A stretch of 64,000 nucleotides of DNA. It comes from Spirodela intermedia (lineage: Eukaryota > Streptophyta > Magnoliopsida > Alismatales > Araceae). The translations under genes were made by a program, and so were the position numbers. How positions within the stretch are numbered: the first letter of the stretch is position 1; every line of letters begins with the position of its first letter. The notes below the pieces were generated by a model. It was not told the origin of the DNA, did not search any database, and saw only the letters and a list, made by a program, of their open reading frames with translations. The stretch is from assembly GCA_902729315.2 (NCBI GenBank), contig LR746269.1, forward strand, positions 4,040,001 through 4,104,000, given 5' to 3'. This document shows, piece by piece, positions 59,815-64,000 of this stretch.

Positions 59815-62800
59815 CTATGTGGAGTGATATCAGAGCTAAGTCTGCATTCAAAATTCAAATTTACATTAGTGATCATGAAATTTCTGAGGTATGTCCTTTT
59901 GAATATAAGAGTTTGTGGATTTCAAGACTCAGGAAAGAAAAATTTAACGATCTAAATGATACTTTGCAGCAAATAAATATGATACAGGAAGCTCAAAAGT
60001 AGATGTGATTATGATTATCGTAAAGATTATAAAAGAAGATTAATTTGCCTAGTTTCGACAATAGAGGAAATTTTTGGTTGGATTTCAGAAGTTAAAAGAT
60101 TTTTTTAATATATGAAGATTTTAGAGGAGAAACAGGTGAAAGTAATTGCTTATAAATAGAAAGGAAACTGATCTATTTCCCTCATGATCCTACAGACTGG
60201 GCAATTTGACTCAGGAAGAAAGCCAAAATAATAGGATTATGTTTTGGCACAAGTAGACTTGCATATAACACGATAATTAATCGTTCGACTAATTAATCTT
60301 TATTTTCGATGATAGATTATTTTCCTCTGAGAATTACATATAACTCAAAAATATCACAGTAAATTTCATTAAAATTAAATTTTCGCCTTAAATTTCATGT
60401 GAATGAGTAATTTAGTGTAAGTTGTGATTTGCTATTTGACTTCCACCATTTGTTTATTCATACAAATATATGCCCATAGATGTTAGGGAATCGACAATGA
60501 AGCAATGGGTATGTATTATGTTGTTGCTATCTGTTGCTGAAAATAATTCCAACAACCTGTGATATGTCATATATCCTTGAAAATTCACAAGATTGTTCTA
60601 TTGATACTATCAGTTGTTCTAGCAGTGAAAAAATTACCTTTCTTCACTATACAAATTATTCATTATAATCCAACTATGAATATAGTCAATATGTTGTCAT
60701 ATAGACTTGGAAGGTATTGCTGATGATGTCGCCCAGAAACTGCTGTCAAATGAGAATTATAAAGTTTTTGACCCAAGTGGAGGAACTATTAACATCTGCG
60801 TCGAAAAGGTTAAAAAATGATAGAATGAAGTGCAATGATTTTTTAGACCAACTCAAATGAAACAGAAACTCAGGAAACATGAAGACTATCTTTTGCTCAA
60901 ATTCAGTTTCAAATGGTCTACTAAGAGATCCGGTCACATGTTTAGTGAGCATAAATCTTACAATTTGCACATTTTATTCATGTAAAAAATCCGTCAATTC
61001 TGTTTAGGGCGTTTTTATTTCTTAGGGGCCTTCTAACATAACCCTTCTAAAATATCCGTCAGTTTTGCTCAATTCTGTTTTCCTCTTCGTATTTTATAAG
61101 ATAATTTCCACTTATCGATTACTTATGACTAATTTTCAGCCTATAACTGTGTTCCTCGAAATAAAAAACCATCTTGTAGCTGAAAGCCTTTAGTCGTTAT
61201 TCTTGATGTACATATCATATATTGTTGAGAAAAATCATCATCCTCTCATAACAGTTGAGAAATAAGAATGTTATTAAAATAAATAACAACAAATTTACCA
61301 ATAAAAGATTTCCAAAGCTGATTCATCACTCTCATAACAGTACTGGGGGCATTCGATAAGCCGAAAGCCATGACCAACTATTCATGAACACCTAGCCGAT
61401 TTTTGATTCGATGATATCCGCTCTCTAAATCAACTTTTGAGAAAATTTTAGAACCACAAAGAATATCTGACATGTCATCTAGGCGTGAAATTGGGAATCT
61501 GTAGTTAACCGTTCTCTTGTTCATAGCTATACTGTCGACACATATTCGCCAATTACCATCTTTCTTCGGAAGAAGTAAAGCATCAACATCAAGTAAATAC
61601 GATGTTGAACATCTCGCATTGATTGAGATCAGGTTTTGGTATCACATCAGCTATTTCAAACTCCTTAAGAAATTCTTTCTGGTTGAGATCATTACTTTTC
61701 TTTTCTCCTTCTCTCCTTTACAAAAATCCATGTCCTGCATTGGAGCCAAGAAAATTTTCTTACCATTTCTATAGAAAATATGAATGTTTTCCTTGCCACA
61801 GTGTGTAGCATCAACATCAAACTGCCATGGCCTGCCTAATATCATGTGACAAGCATCCATGTCAACAACATCACAGTCCTTCATCAGAGTAGGTTTTGCC
61901 AATTGAAAATTTGATTAGACCGGTTTCTCGATCTTTAGTTTCTGTTTCCTTATTGGCCAAACAAATTCGATATGGATGAGGGTGTGGGCTTGTCTGCAAA
62001 CCTATTTTTTAAACAGTGCAATTTCTTCTGAAAATATTATGGCACTCTGGGTCATCTTTTCTTTTGGTGAATACATCAATACGACTACAAGTGAATGTGA
62101 CAGTACATCTCCAGTATTAAATTTAATACAATAAACAACCACAATAAATCTTCTACCTCACCTTCAATTTCTGGTTCTTCATGTTCTGTTTCCTCTTCAA
62201 TAGAATCTGCAAGGTTTACTGTGCCATGTTTATGACAGACATTTGTGCCATATTTAGCATTTGAGAATGACATTAGGAGTATAAGGATTCATTTTAGTAG
62301 AGACTTAGGCAAAAGGGTTTGCTCCACCTTATCGGACAAAACTTTGATTCAACTGTCCATTATGTGGTGTAGAAGAAACAACAGTAGATCTTCCTCTTTC
62401 TTGCTGAAGAGTTGAATACTTAAATCCAAAATTTCAAATTCAGGTTTTCCTTTCTCTAATAAGCCTTCAGCACACTCTGCAGCCATTACGATGTCATTAA
62501 GCTTGAAAAATGACTATGCAGCTACATTATCCTCAATTCCCTATCTGAGACCACCTTTAAATCACGAAATCGTATATGACTCGGATTCTGTCAAGTCAAT
62601 TCAAGAAGATACATGATAAAATTCCTCAGCATAATCAGAAACCGATCTATTCCCTTGTCTGCAGTGTTCATCTTGTTGATAAAAAAATTGTTCATAATCA
62701 GAAATTTGTTCATTCTCTTGAAACTGATTTCAACAATTTTTCATTTCTCTCATGATCATAAAGGCTCTTTCCGTTACCTCATACGTGTTGTCTGTAGTTG

Positions 62801-63750
62801 ATCCCACCCTTCAGTTTATAAGCTAAAAGCTTGACCTTTTTTTCATCAGAAATTTTCATATACTTAAAAAATTGTTCTACTTCAACAAATCTAAAAACTC
62901 TTCCATCTTAAAATGGCCATTAAACCCTGGTAAGTCAATCTTCATACGAAAATCTCAAAAATTATCTTCTTCAAATCTTGATCCAGAACTTGTAGAACGA
63001 GAGGAACAATGAGTATCTGATGAAGAGTCGACAAGAGTGAGTGGCTTTTTAAAGACGTGAATGACTCTCTAATAGACTCATTCTTTCCAAAAGTTGTTTC
63101 AAGGTATCATGAATATGATCCAATTTTTGATCTATTCGATCTTGAAAAGCAATAAAATCTGAATCATTATCACCAATATGAGTAGATTCACCTTGTGGAC
63201 TCAGGATTAACCCCTTGTGAAACTCAAGGGGCGAAATATCTTCGTTCTATGGATTCAAGGCAAGGAGTTTTCAATCAAGACGCATTCATTTCAGATTGAA
63301 ACTCGTGATACTGCTATCAGAATATACAGCCAAAGCTGAAATGTGATTAAGCTATGTCAGCTGAGCCTGCTGGATTATCGATACCATACACAAATCTATC
63401 GACTTTATTTTTTCTTCTTTTTTTCCCTCTGCCTTTTCTCTTCACTAATAATAACATCAACATTGATGCAGCCCAAACCCTGAAGCCCACTACTGAAGAA
63501 GCCTGAAATTCGATTACTGCTGCAGGTCGAAGCCCACCTTACTTAATGCACCTTGAAACTCACTGTTGCAGCTGAAAGTCTAGCTCGAATTTAATCTGAA
63601 ATTCAAATTTCAATTTCAATCAAATTCAAAATTAAAATTTAGATTTCATTTTAAATCAATTTCTACGCGCCCGAATCAAGACTCTTTAACCTATTTAAAC
63701 GCACTCCCTGTAGCCCTAGGGAAACATTATCTTTTTTTAAAATTTATTTC
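59641..63750. repeat. Tandem unit copy 2 (4,110 bp)
   Basis: Complete unit. A plus-strand LTR end, primer site and short gag start (59817-60002) are followed from about 60160 by minus-strand sequence. Compared with copy 1 it lacks 525 bp at 60159/60160 and otherwise differs by rare substitutions (for example cacgctc at 58351 versus cacactc at 62461). Confidence 0.95.
61340..63220 (-). pseudogene. Ty3/gypsy gag-protease-RT relic in tandem unit copy 2, minus strand
   Basis: Same content as the copy-1 relic, shifted by exactly 4,110 bp: protease at 61902-61651, acidic linker at 62273-62085, RT start at about 61630-61340. The translated fragments are identical to copy 1 over these stretches. Confidence 0.85.
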
Positions 63751-63924
63751 TTGGTGCGCGAATCAAGACTCCATTACCCCTTTGGACTCTGGTAACCCTC
63801 TTCCTGATTCTGTGCATTCAGAACCACTCCCTTATGGACTCAAGGGACCAGTCTTCTTAAACCAGCGGATTCAGAACAAAGGGCCAGCAACTGGAGCAAT
63901 GGGACCTGCCCTTCTCAGTTTCCA
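63464..63924 (+). repeat. LTR at junction of tandem units 2 and 3
   Basis: Same 461-bp LTR as 59354-59814, offset by 4,110 bp, with the primer-binding site at 63935-63946. Confidence 0.75.
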
Positions 63925-64000
63925 CTATGTGGAGTGATATCAGAGCTAAGTCTGCATTCAAAATTCAAATTTACATTAGTGATCATGAAATTTCTGAGGT
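63751..64000. repeat. Tandem unit copy 3, cut by window end
   Basis: The first 250 bases match the start of copy 2 (59641-59890) with no difference seen, so the array continues past the window. Confidence 0.92.

Noticed and set aside
55006-64000. Possibility that the repeat unit is an endogenous pararetrovirus
   Set aside because: Protease and RT motifs and the LTR, primer site and purine tract fit Ty3/gypsy; no coat or movement protein signature was seen.

Overview
The window is nuclear DNA of a flowering plant. Genes are split by many short GT-AG introns, 5' leaders carry CT-rich tracts, and Copia and Ty3/gypsy LTR retrotransposons are present. The proteins are plant types: SYT5-like synaptotagmin, CLC-g, organellar-type cysteinyl-tRNA synthetase and a Kunitz inhibitor. 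A fragment of plastid matK sits in one intron. The lineage within angiosperms cannot be fixed from the sequence.

Layout. (1) 283-12843 (+): 3' part of a synaptotagmin-5-like gene (SMP plus two C2 domains). Its fourth visible intron holds a degenerate, same-sense Copia element (about 4259-9206). (2) 15173-18863 (+): a CLC-g type anion channel/transporter, 7 exons, 848 aa. It lacks both the gating and the proton glutamate. (3) 20075-25069 (+): EMC7, 7 exons, 225 aa, with a 3-kb intron. (4) 26291-31794 (+): organelle-targeted cysteinyl-tRNA synthetase, 9 exons, 598 aa. (5) 33857-43557 (+): an LRR protein with an F-box-like start and an acylation-type N-terminus, 15 exons, 579 aa, built largely of exact 72-bp exons. 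The matK relic lies in one of its introns. (6) 44008-44935: a CT-rich minisatellite with inverted copies at its end. (7) 45246-45857 (+): an intronless, secreted Kunitz-type inhibitor with its own TATA box.

From about 46 kb to the end the DNA becomes very AT-rich and gene-free. It holds broken Ty3/gypsy pieces in both orientations, followed by a tandem array with a 4,110-bp period. The array unit is a chimera: a plus-strand LTR, primer-binding site and gag start are joined head-to-head to minus-strand gag, protease and reverse transcriptase. The second copy is complete, the first carries about 525 bp more, and a third runs off the window.

The host genes all lie on the plus strand but are unrelated housekeeping or membrane genes: ER contact sites, anion transport, ER membrane insertase, organellar translation, LRR adaptor and protease inhibition. 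They look independently transcribed. I found no CRISPR array, no intact tRNA or rRNA gene, and nothing I would call a new biological system. The most notable points are the doubly substituted CLC-g, the matK insertion, the 72-bp exon/LRR architecture and the chimeric tandem retroelement array.
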